In this document: positions 1-5,677 of the stretch, piece after piece
Numbering within the stretch: position 1 is the stretch's first letter
How the letters are laid out: each line of letters opens with the position of its first letter
NCBI GenBank assembly: GCA_009773075.1
Contig: WOUX01000072.1
Location: 1,288 to 8,244 of the forward strand
Origin: a bacterium
GTDB taxonomy: Bacteria; Desulfobacterota; UBA8473
Length of the DNA stretch: 6,957 nucleotides
Reading direction: 5' to 3'
Notes under the pieces: generated by a model
Database searches by the model: none
What the model was told of the DNA's origin: nothing
What the model saw: only the letters and a program-made list of their open reading frames with translations
Translations under genes and position numbers: made by a program

Positions 1-172
1 GATCAAATCCATTAACCTCCCCTGCTATCTGAGATGGATAAGTTGACGCGTCAAATCTGGTTATTCTGCCAATCCCCGATCTTCCATTAACCAATGCATC
101 CCAGAACGCCTCCTTCCCAATCCCATTTGGAGCAATTACACCCAAGCCCGTAATCACCACTCTTCTTTTCAA
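1..172 (-). CDS. beta-ketoacyl-ACP synthase (FabF/KAS II-like), N-terminal fragment
   Basis: Only the first 57 codons are inside the window; the gene continues past base 1. The translation opens with KRRVVITGLGVIAPNGIGKE, the conserved start of the FabF/KAS II thiolase-fold family, followed by a GRSGIGRITRFDAS segment typical of these enzymes. Family members condense malonyl-ACP with an acyl chain in fatty acid or type II polyketide synthesis. The Cys-His-His active site lies beyond the window, so activity cannot be judged. The start is TTG at 172-170: an in-frame TAA sits immediately upstream (175-173) and AGGAGG lies 5 bases before it. The 'APNGIG' and 'RITRFD' wording resembles accessory KS and type II PKS KS-alpha proteins as much as housekeeping FabF, so no gene symbol is given. 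It lies 23 bases downstream of rluD and is probably cotranscribed with it. Confidence 0.88.
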   Translation of the reverse strand, partial: MKRRVVITGLGVIAPNGIGKEAFWDALVNGRSGIGRITRFDASTYPSQIAGEVNGFD

Positions 173-177
173 TTATT

Positions 178-183
178 CCTCCT
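178..183 (-). promoter_or_regulatory. ribosome binding site of the ketoacyl synthase gene
   Basis: A perfect AGGAGG reads on the minus strand 5 bases upstream of TTG at 172-170. With the in-frame TAA just before that TTG, it fixes the start of the ketoacyl synthase despite the non-ATG codon. Confidence 0.8.
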
Positions 184-195
184 AGACATGGAAGA

Positions 196-1158
196 TTAAC
201 TACCGAATTCAGATTGTAGGGTATCTAATATATCTTTTAGATCTTCCGGAAGAGGTGCAGAGAACTCCATATACTCCCCGGTTTTAGGATGGTTAAACCC
301 CAGGAGACTGGCATGTAATGCCTGTCTATTCAGGCTTTTCAGCCTACTTCTAAGTCTATCATTTTTTATTGTCAACAGCTTTTTATTACTGCAATAGACT
401 GGATCCCCTATTATAGGATGGTGGCTATCCGCTAAGTGAACTCTTATTTGGTGAGTCCTTCCCGTCTCTAAGTTTATCTCTAATAAAGCAATCTCATCAA
501 ACTGCTCAATTACTCTCCAGTGGGTCACAGCCTTTTTCCCTTTCCTGGGTTTGGTGGACATCTTCTTTCTATCTACAGGATGTCTACCAATTAGGGAAGC
601 AATGGTGCCTTTTTCATTCTTAAATGTACCATAAGCAATGCCAGTGTATTTTCTTGTTATAGAATGCTTTTCAAATTGGCTTGCCAATGATTGATGGGCA
701 AAATCACTCTTGGCTACTACCAAGACCCCTGAAGTATTCTTGTCAAGACGATGCACTATACCAGGCCGGATTACCCCTCCTATCCCTGAGAGGTCATGAG
801 TGTAATAGAGAAGCGCATTGACTAAAGTGCGAGAATAGTTGCCAGAAGCAGGGTGAACAACCAAACCAGCAGGTTTATTTACCAGGATGATAAAACTATC
901 TTCATAGAGAATATCCATGGGGATATCCTCTGGGCTAGGATCCGCCGGTATAGGCTCCGGGATGGATACCTTTACTAAATCACCCCTTGTCACCTTGAAG
1001 CTGGCTTTAGTGGATATGTCATTTACTTTGATGAGTTTGGTATCTATTAATCTCTTTATCTGGGTGCGAGAAATTGGTAGGTTCTGTTCTGAAAGAAAGA
1101 TATCCAGCCGTTTTTTCCCATCACTATCAGGAACAATAAATTCAAATTTTTGAACCAT
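196..1158 (-). CDS. rluD: RluD/RluA-family 23S rRNA pseudouridine synthase
   Basis: This 320-residue protein isomerises specific uridines of large-subunit rRNA to pseudouridine in the cytoplasm. An N-terminal S4-type RNA-binding domain covers about residues 16-65. The catalytic domain follows, with NKPAGLVVHPA (94-104), the RluA-family signature GIVHRLDKNTSG (133-144) carrying the catalytic aspartate Asp139, and the GRTHQIRVHL motif (233-242). Length and S4 domain fit RluD (23S helix 69 in E. coli); RluC has similar architecture, so the exact target uridines are inferred. The ATG at 1158 matches the usual N-terminus (F-x-FIVP...KRLDIFL). No Shine-Dalgarno is visible before it, and the stop of the HNH gene is only 15 bases upstream, so translation may depend on coupling to that gene. 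The ketoacyl synthase follows after 23 bases. Confidence 0.93.
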   Translation of the reverse strand: MVQKFEFIVPDSDGKKRLDIFLSEQNLPISRTQIKRLIDTKLIKVNDISTKASFKVTRGDLVKVSIPEPIPADPSPEDIPMDILYEDSFIILVNKPAGLVVHPASGNYSRTLVNALLYYTHDLSGIGGVIRPGIVHRLDKNTSGVLVVAKSDFAHQSLASQFEKHSITRKYTGIAYGTFKNEKGTIASLIGRHPVDRKKMSTKPRKGKKAVTHWRVIEQFDEIALLEINLETGRTHQIRVHLADSHHPIIGDPVYCSNKKLLTIKNDRLRSRLKSLNRQALHASLLGFNHPKTGEYMEFSAPLPEDLKDILDTLQSEFGS

Positions 1159-1173
1159 GTAATTAGTGAAAGT

Positions 1174-1647
1174 TTACTCTAATAGCTCCGTGTTCCAATA
1201 AGAGATGTCTACCGTGTTCAGAAACTTATTACAGGAAAAGCAGCAACAGACTATATTTTCCCAACAACTGGCTCCTCCATAAGCTCTTGGAATAATATGA
1301 TCGAGACTCAACTCGTTCTTTGTGAAGACAACACCACAATACTGACACGTGTTTCTGTCTCTTGCATATATGTTGGCTCTGGTAAACCTTACCTGGGTCT
1401 TTGGTATTCGATCATAGGTTACCAATAGTATAACTCTGGGAATCTTTATTACCCTGTCAACCAGACCGATGGTTTCATCGTGTTGTTCTATACTTAAATC
1501 GCTCCAACTTTCATAATCAAAGGTTTCGTACTGAGAATTGACAGCCTTAGCGATCCTCTGGTATAATAATGAAAAAGCCCTTTTCGCCGTTGTAATATTG
1601 ATGGGTAAAAAGGATCTATTCAGAACTAAAACGTGTGAATCGATCAT
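1174..1647 (-). CDS. HNH endonuclease-family protein
   Basis: This small protein (157 residues from ATG 1647) belongs to the common bacterial HNH family that opens with VLVLNRSFLPINI. Its C-terminal half holds the zinc-supported HNH fold: CQYCG (Cys101 and Cys104), LSLDHIIPR with the catalytic His117 after Asp116, WENIV with Asn131, and a second CxxC pair ending SCN (Cys136 and Cys139). The core residues are intact, so nuclease activity on DNA is plausible; the cellular role of this family is not established. The last ~17 residues (from about residue 141) depart from the usual KGNRTPEEAG-like ending of the family, as I recall it. The start is uncertain: ATG 1647 matches the family N-terminus but has no clear ribosome site, while in-frame TTG 1680 adds 11 residues and has only a weak GGA upstream. 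It is probably the first gene of a three-gene transcript with rluD and the ketoacyl synthase. Nothing links it to restriction or homing. Confidence 0.85.
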   Translation of the reverse strand: MIDSHVLVLNRSFLPINITTAKRAFSLLYQRIAKAVNSQYETFDYESWSDLSIEQHDETIGLVDRVIKIPRVILLVTYDRIPKTQVRFTRANIYARDRNTCQYCGVVFTKNELSLDHIIPRAYGGASCWENIVCCCFSCNKFLNTVDISYWNTELLE

Positions 1648-1678
1648 TGTGTAGACGCAGTTGAAAGGTTTTTGCTTC

Positions 1679-1695
1679 AAGGGATTAAATCCGTT
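1679..1695. repeat. short dyad between the HNH start and its promoter
   Basis: GGATTAAATCC at 1682-1692 is a perfect 5-base inverted repeat about a central A. After one mismatched pair (1681 and 1693) the symmetry resumes for two more pairs out to 1679 and 1695. It lies just downstream of the predicted leftward -10 box, at the predicted transcription start. It may be an operator, but an 11-base dyad can arise by chance in AT-rich DNA. Confidence 0.3.
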
Positions 1696-1701
1696 TGAAG
1701 A

Positions 1702-1730
1702 ATACTAGCACATAAACTTTTTGTTTGCAA
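1702..1730 (-). promoter_or_regulatory. putative sigma70 promoter for the HNH-rluD-ketoacyl synthase group
   Basis: On the minus strand TTGCAA (1730-1725) is followed after 17 bases by TAGTAT (1707-1702), which is preceded by TGC, giving an extended -10 element. The hexamers match consensus at 4/6 and 4/6. Transcription would start near 1695, leaving a short leader before TTG 1680 or about 48 bases before ATG 1647. The assignment is by eye only. Confidence 0.5.
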
Positions 1731-1753
1731 CTGATTTTTGGATTAACTATAGT
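1725..1753 (+). promoter_or_regulatory. putative sigma70 promoter for the alpha/beta hydrolase gene
   Basis: TTGCAA (1725-1730) is followed after 17 bases by TATAGT (1748-1753), matching consensus at 4/6 and 5/6 with optimal spacing. The predicted start near 1760 leaves a leader of about 18 bases containing the purine-rich AAAAGGGG (1764-1771), 6 bases before ATG 1778. This supports ATG 1778 over the longer reading from TTG 1721, which would place the promoter inside the coding region. The -35 box is self-complementary and shared with the opposite promoter. Confidence 0.55.
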
Positions 1754-1777
1754 GAGAGTTATGAAAAGGGGCAAGAA

Positions 1778-2572
1778 ATGATCAAAGAAAAAGTGTCTCA
1801 AAGAGTCAATGGCTTACGTATAGGGGGAGAAATTTATCTTCCCGAAGCTAAACAAGAGGATCACTATCCGGCTATTTGTCTATGTCATGGCATCCCTGGA
1901 CGAATCAAGGATCCAACAGATAGAGGTTATCAACTCCTTGCAGAAAGATTCTGTATGGAGGGCTTTGCTTCCTTGATCTTTAACTTCAGAGGTGCCGGGG
2001 AAAGCGATGGCAATTTTGACATCCTTGGCTGGACTCGAGACTTATTTGCCATGATAGATTTCTGCTTTGATCATCCTGGGGTAGACAAAAGACGTGTATC
2101 ATTAATGGGGTTCAGTGGGGGTGCAGCAGTCGCTGTTTATGTGACTGCTCATGACCCGCGGATTTTCTCTTTAGTAACGTGTGCCTGTCCGTCAGACTTC
2201 AGATTTATCTCAAAACCAGAAAATGCCCTCTTGTTTTTAAACCAGGCTAGGGAAGTTGGGATAATACGAGACCAGAATTATCCCCCCTCTGTTAAGGAAT
2301 GGGCAACTGGTTTTAACGACATCAGCCCCATAAAATGGGTTAGCAGGATTTCCCCTCGGCCCATGCTTATAATCCATGGAACTGATGACGAACTGGTTGA
2401 TATAAGCCATGCAAAAAGGCTCTATGAAAAAGCCAAAGACCCCAAAGATATATTGGTAATTGAGGGGGCTGTTCACAGAATTAGAACAGATAAAAGAGCA
2501 ATCAATGGCGCCCTTGAATGGTTAAAAAAGGTCAACACTACACCTCGTGATATTCACCAAAAACACCCCTGA
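1778..2572 (+). CDS. alpha/beta hydrolase family protein (dienelactone hydrolase/esterase-like)
   Basis: This protein (264 residues from ATG 1778) has a complete alpha/beta hydrolase layout. The oxyanion strand-turn is CHGIPG (residues 36-41). The nucleophile elbow GFSGG places Ser113 at the centre of GxSxG. The acid is probably Asp204 in HGTDDELVD, and His233 in GAVHRI completes the triad. Strands with [13 protein letters not shown] and the spacing resemble cytosolic esterase or acyl-peptidase-like members; there is no signal peptide or membrane segment, and the substrate is unknown. ATG 1778 is chosen because AAAAGGGG lies 6 bases upstream and a good promoter ends at 1753; an open frame continues up to TTG 1721 but its residues look non-conserved. 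It is the only plus-strand gene here. Its last ~11 residues are read from DNA that also encodes or borders the 3' end of the mutase gene on the other strand. Confidence 0.88.
   Translation: MIKEKVSQRVNGLRIGGEIYLPEAKQEDHYPAICLCHGIPGRIKDPTDRGYQLLAERFCMEGFASLIFNFRGAGESDGNFDILGWTRDLFAMIDFCFDHPGVDKRRVSLMGFSGGAAVAVYVTAHDPRIFSLVTCACPSDFRFISKPENALLFLNQAREVGIIRDQNYPPSVKEWATGFNDISPIKWVSRISPRPMLIIHGTDDELVDISHAKRLYEKAKDPKDILVIEGAVHRIRTDKRAINGALEWLKKVNTTPRDIHQKHP
2538..2572. other. convergent 3' overlap of hydrolase and mutase genes
   Basis: The hydrolase stop (TGA, 2570-2572, plus strand) lies 35 bases beyond the mutase stop (TAG, 2540-2538, minus strand), so the two coding regions overlap tail to tail. 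There is no room for an intrinsic terminator between them, so both transcripts must extend into the opposing gene. Confidence 0.85.
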
Positions 2573-4199
2573 AAACATCCGCAATTTCACCCAAGGTGGC
2601 ATAGTTTCTCACGGCATCCAGTATGATTGGCATTAAATTTTCTTCCCCTTTTGCGGCATCCCCCAAGTCTTTGAGTGTTTTATTAACTATTGTGTTGTCC
2701 CTGCTGCTCTTTACTTTCTCTAATTTATCCTGCTGTATCCTCCCCACCTCTGGATTAACCTTTAAGAGATTGGTTGGCGCTTTATCTTTTATTACGAATT
2801 GATTTAATCCAACAATTATATTCTCTTTCTTTTCTACATCCATCTGATAATGATAGGCACTATCGCTTATCTCTTTTTGCATATATCCCGCTTCTATTGC
2901 CTTTATTGCCCCACCAATAGAATCTATCTTCTCAATATACTCTGAGGCTTTCTTTTCAATAGTTTCTGTTAATGATTCAACGGCATAAGAACCTGCCAGA
3001 CAATCTACTATATCAGCTATACCGCTCTCATAGGCAATAATCTGCTGGGTTCGAAGGGCAGTTCGAACTGCATCTTCAGATGGTAATGCCAGTGCCTCGT
3101 CGAAGGAATTGGTATGAAGAGATTGGGTTCCTCCTAAAACAGCGGCTAATGCCTGAAATGCAACCCTGACTATGTTATTGATTGGCTGCTGAGCAGTAAG
3201 GGTACAACCGGCTGTCTGGGTATGAAATCTCAAAGTGCATGATTTATCTTTCTTAGCCTTAAACCTTTCCTTCATTATCTTTGCCCATAGCTTTCTTGCA
3301 GCTCTGAACTTAGCTACTTCTTCAATGATATTGTTATGGGAATTAAAGAAGAAGGACAGGCGAGAAGCAAAATCATCCACGTTAAGACCAACCTGGATAG
3401 CCGCCTCTACATAAGTAATACCGTTTGCTAAAGTAAAAGCGACTTCTTGAACCGCTGAAGACCCGGCTTCCCGAATATGGTAACCACTGATACTAATGGT
3501 GTTCCAACGCGGCACAGTATTTTTACAAAATGCAAATATGTCTGTAATTATCCTCATCGACTCTTTTGGTGGATATATATACGTCCCTCTGGCGACATAC
3601 TCCTTTAGGATATCATTTTGAATTGTACCGTTTAGTTTGTCTAAAGCCACACCCTGTTTTTCAGCTACTCCTATATACATGGCCAGCAGAATAGCAGCTG
3701 TAGAATTGATAGTCATGGAGGTACTCACCTTATCCAGGGGAATCCCATCAAACAGGGTCTCCATATCTGCCAAAGAGTCAATCGCAACACCACATTTGCC
3801 CACTTCACCTAAACTCAATGGGTGATCCGAGTCATAACCTATCTGGGTAGGTAAGTCAAAGGCAACACTTAAGCCGGTTTGACCTTGCTCCAGTAGATAC
3901 TTATAACGTTTATTTGTATCCTCTGCAGTACCAAACCCTGCATACTGCCTCATGGTCCAGAATCTTCCACGGTACATGGTAGGCTGAACCCCTCTTGTGA
4001 ATGGATATCCGCCTGGGAACCCTATATCATTAACATAATCTATATCCTCCACGTCAAGCGGGGTAAAGATTCTTTTAAATTCAATACCAGAGGTACTCTC
4101 AAATTTCCCCTTCCTTTCCGGGGATTTACTGGCAGCTTTCTCTACTTCAGCATTCCATATCCCAACTTTTTCTCTTAAATCTGAATGTCCAGAATCCAT
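2538..4199 (-). CDS. methylmalonyl-CoA mutase, large (catalytic) subunit of the split type
   Basis: This 553-residue protein is the substrate-binding TIM-barrel part of an adenosylcobalamin-dependent acyl-CoA mutase, which converts (R)-methylmalonyl-CoA to succinyl-CoA or the reverse in propionate metabolism. By alignment from memory to the Propionibacterium enzyme, Tyr86 in [10 protein letters not shown] corresponds to Tyr89 and Arg204 in [13 protein letters not shown] to Arg207. Isobutyryl-CoA mutases have Phe and Gln there, and 2-hydroxyisobutyryl-CoA mutases Ile and Gln, so methylmalonyl-CoA is the favoured substrate. Tyr240-His241 (SGYHIREAG) and Gln194 ([10 protein letters not shown]) are also kept. 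The chain ends at [17 protein letters not shown] with no DxHxxG cobalamin domain, so it needs a separate small subunit of about 130-150 residues, which is not in this window. ATG 4199 has GGAGG 7 bases upstream. Ethylmalonyl-CoA mutase is a less likely alternative. Confidence 0.93.
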   Translation of the reverse strand: MDSGHSDLREKVGIWNAEVEKAASKSPERKGKFESTSGIEFKRIFTPLDVEDIDYVNDIGFPGGYPFTRGVQPTMYRGRFWTMRQYAGFGTAEDTNKRYKYLLEQGQTGLSVAFDLPTQIGYDSDHPLSLGEVGKCGVAIDSLADMETLFDGIPLDKVSTSMTINSTAAILLAMYIGVAEKQGVALDKLNGTIQNDILKEYVARGTYIYPPKESMRIITDIFAFCKNTVPRWNTISISGYHIREAGSSAVQEVAFTLANGITYVEAAIQVGLNVDDFASRLSFFFNSHNNIIEEVAKFRAARKLWAKIMKERFKAKKDKSCTLRFHTQTAGCTLTAQQPINNIVRVAFQALAAVLGGTQSLHTNSFDEALALPSEDAVRTALRTQQIIAYESGIADIVDCLAGSYAVESLTETIEKKASEYIEKIDSIGGAIKAIEAGYMQKEISDSAYHYQMDVEKKENIIVGLNQFVIKDKAPTNLLKVNPEVGRIQQDKLEKVKSSRDNTIVNKTLKDLGDAAKGEENLMPIILDAVRNYATLGEIADVFRGVFGEYHEV

Positions 4200-4206
4200 T
4201 TTAAGT

Positions 4207-4211
4207 CCTCC
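4207..4211 (-). promoter_or_regulatory. ribosome binding site of the mutase gene
   Basis: GGAGG reads on the minus strand 7 bases upstream of ATG 4199, an optimal Shine-Dalgarno placement that supports this start and independent translation after the 93-base gap from ntrX. Confidence 0.8.
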
Positions 4212-4292
4212 AATCCTTCATTTTTTCTAGCGGGGTCTGCATAGCAGCTTTATGACACCTTCTTACAATACTTAAAAAGGCAAATCTCTATG

Positions 4293-5654
4293 TTATCTTT
4301 CCATATCTATCCCTAAGCTTTTGATCTTCCTGTGCAGGTGGGTTCTTTCAATACCTATAGCATGCGCTGTTTCGGATACATTATCACCAAAGTTCTTTAG
4401 CTTTTCTTTAATAAATAGTCTTTCAAATTCATCTCTTGCGACCTTCAAGGAATTATACTGAAAAAGCAAATTCTTTCCTTCTGCCTTTAGCTCCCCTGTT
4501 ATCGAAGCTGGGATATCCTCTGCTATGATTACCATCCCAGGGGTCATAATCACCAATCTCTCAATAACATTTTTTAATTCTCGAACATTACCAGGCCAGC
4601 CGTATCCTATCAGTATATCTAAAGCCTCCTTTGAAATCTCTTTTGGCTCTTTCTCATTCTCTGTACAAAACTCTTTGAAAAATTGCGAGACCAATACGGG
4701 TATATCTTCCCTTCTTTCTCTAAGAGCAGGGACCTCGAGGGGTATAACATTCAACCTATAATAGAGATCTTCCCTAAATGTCCCAGTATCCATCTCTTTC
4801 TTTAGATCCTTATTGGTAGCAGCGATTACCCTAACATCTATGCTGATGCTCTTAGTTCCGCCTACCCGTTCAAACTTTTGTTCCTGGAGAATCCTCAGTA
4901 TCTTTGCCTGAGTTTTCAAACTCATATCGGCTATCTCATCCAGAAAGATAGTACCTCCATTGGCCAGATCGAATTTACCCTTCTTTTGGAAAGACGCTCC
5001 TGTGAACGCACCTTTTTCATGGCCAAACAATTCGCTTTCAATCAATTCTTCCGGAATTGCAGCACAGTTTACTTCAATAAATGGATTATCGGCCCTGAGA
5101 CTCTTCCTATGGATTGAACGGGCTACCAACTCCTTTCCAGTTCCATTCTCTCCTGATATTAAAATCCACCCATTGGTTGGAGCGGCTACCGCAATCTGCT
5201 GTTTTAGTTTTGTAATCGCTTCACTATTACCTATTATTTCATACCCCTTGTGAATCTTCTCACGCAGTATCTCATTTTCCTTTTCCAATCGCTGGAAATT
5301 GAGGGCGTGGTTTATTGTTAAGACGACTTTCTCCAGTGACAGCGGTTTCTCAATAAAATCATATGCCCCGAGTTTCGTCGCCTTAACTGATGTCTCTATG
5401 GTGCCATGTCCTGAAATCATAATAACCACCAGCTTTGGAGACATTGCTTTTATCCTCTTTAAAACCTCAATACCATCAAGCCCAGGCATCCAGATATCGA
5501 GAAGCGCTAAATCAGGCCTCTCTTTATCAACCTTCTGAATAGCCTCTATCCCATTGCTAGCCAAAGACACATTGAACCCCTCATCTTTTAATATGCCGCT
5601 TAAAGATTTTCTTATACTCTCTTCATCATCAACTATCAAGATACTCTTTTTCAT
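4293..5654 (-). CDS. ntrX: NtrX-type sigma54-dependent response regulator
   Basis: From ATG 5654 this is 453 residues in three domains. The receiver (about 1-120) has acidic DDEE at 9-12, phosphoacceptor Asp53 in LLDIWMPG, Ser81 and Lys103. The AAA+ sigma54-activating domain has Walker A GENGTGKE (168-175), the sigma54-contact GAFTGA (215-220), Walker B IFLDEI (Asp239-Glu240) and the GWPGNVREL sensor region (352-360). A Fis-type helix-turn-helix (about 425-448) ends HLHRKIKSLGI. The GENGTGKE loop and this HTH wording are typical of NtrX rather than NtrC. It should open sigma54 promoters when phosphorylated by NtrY. ATG 5654 starts right at the receiver; in-frame ATG 5669 and TTG 5681, the latter overlapping the ntrY stop, would add 5 or 9 residues, and none has a strong ribosome site. 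Confidence 0.93.
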   Translation of the reverse strand: MKKSILIVDDEESIRKSLSGILKDEGFNVSLASNGIEAIQKVDKERPDLALLDIWMPGLDGIEVLKRIKAMSPKLVVIMISGHGTIETSVKATKLGAYDFIEKPLSLEKVVLTINHALNFQRLEKENEILREKIHKGYEIIGNSEAITKLKQQIAVAAPTNGWILISGENGTGKELVARSIHRKSLRADNPFIEVNCAAIPEELIESELFGHEKGAFTGASFQKKGKFDLANGGTIFLDEIADMSLKTQAKILRILQEQKFERVGGTKSISIDVRVIAATNKDLKKEMDTGTFREDLYYRLNVIPLEVPALRERREDIPVLVSQFFKEFCTENEKEPKEISKEALDILIGYGWPGNVRELKNVIERLVIMTPGMVIIAEDIPASITGELKAEGKNLLFQYNSLKVARDEFERLFIKEKLKNFGDNVSETAHAIGIERTHLHRKIKSLGIDMER

Positions 5655-5677
5655 GGTAAGCTTATCCATATCCTTTT

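Noticed and set aside
1174..1680. HNH protein as a homing endonuclease, restriction enzyme or mobile-element gene
   Set aside because: There is no intron, intein, methyltransferase, terminal repeat or integrase nearby; it sits in a tight gene group with rluD and belongs to a widespread chromosomal family.
1744..1761. TAACT...AGTTA inverted repeat over the hydrolase -10 region as an operator
   Set aside because: Arms are only 5 bases with an 8-base spacer in AT-rich DNA, so chance occurrence is likely.
1721..1777. N-terminal extension of the hydrolase from TTG 1721
   Set aside because: It would put the best promoter (1725-1753) inside the gene and has no ribosome site, whereas ATG 1778 has AAAAGGGG 6 bases upstream and starts at the recognisable family sequence.
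4237..4247. Hairpin CTGC-ATA-GCAG in the ntrX-mutase gap as a terminator
   Set aside because: The stem is only 4 base pairs with a 3-base loop and no T-run follows, so it does not look like an intrinsic terminator.
4200..4292. Sigma54 or sigma70 promoter for the mutase gene
   Set aside because: No GG-N10-GC pair with the expected surrounding bases is present. The sigma70-like candidates (for example TTGTAA with a poor -10) are too weak to call.
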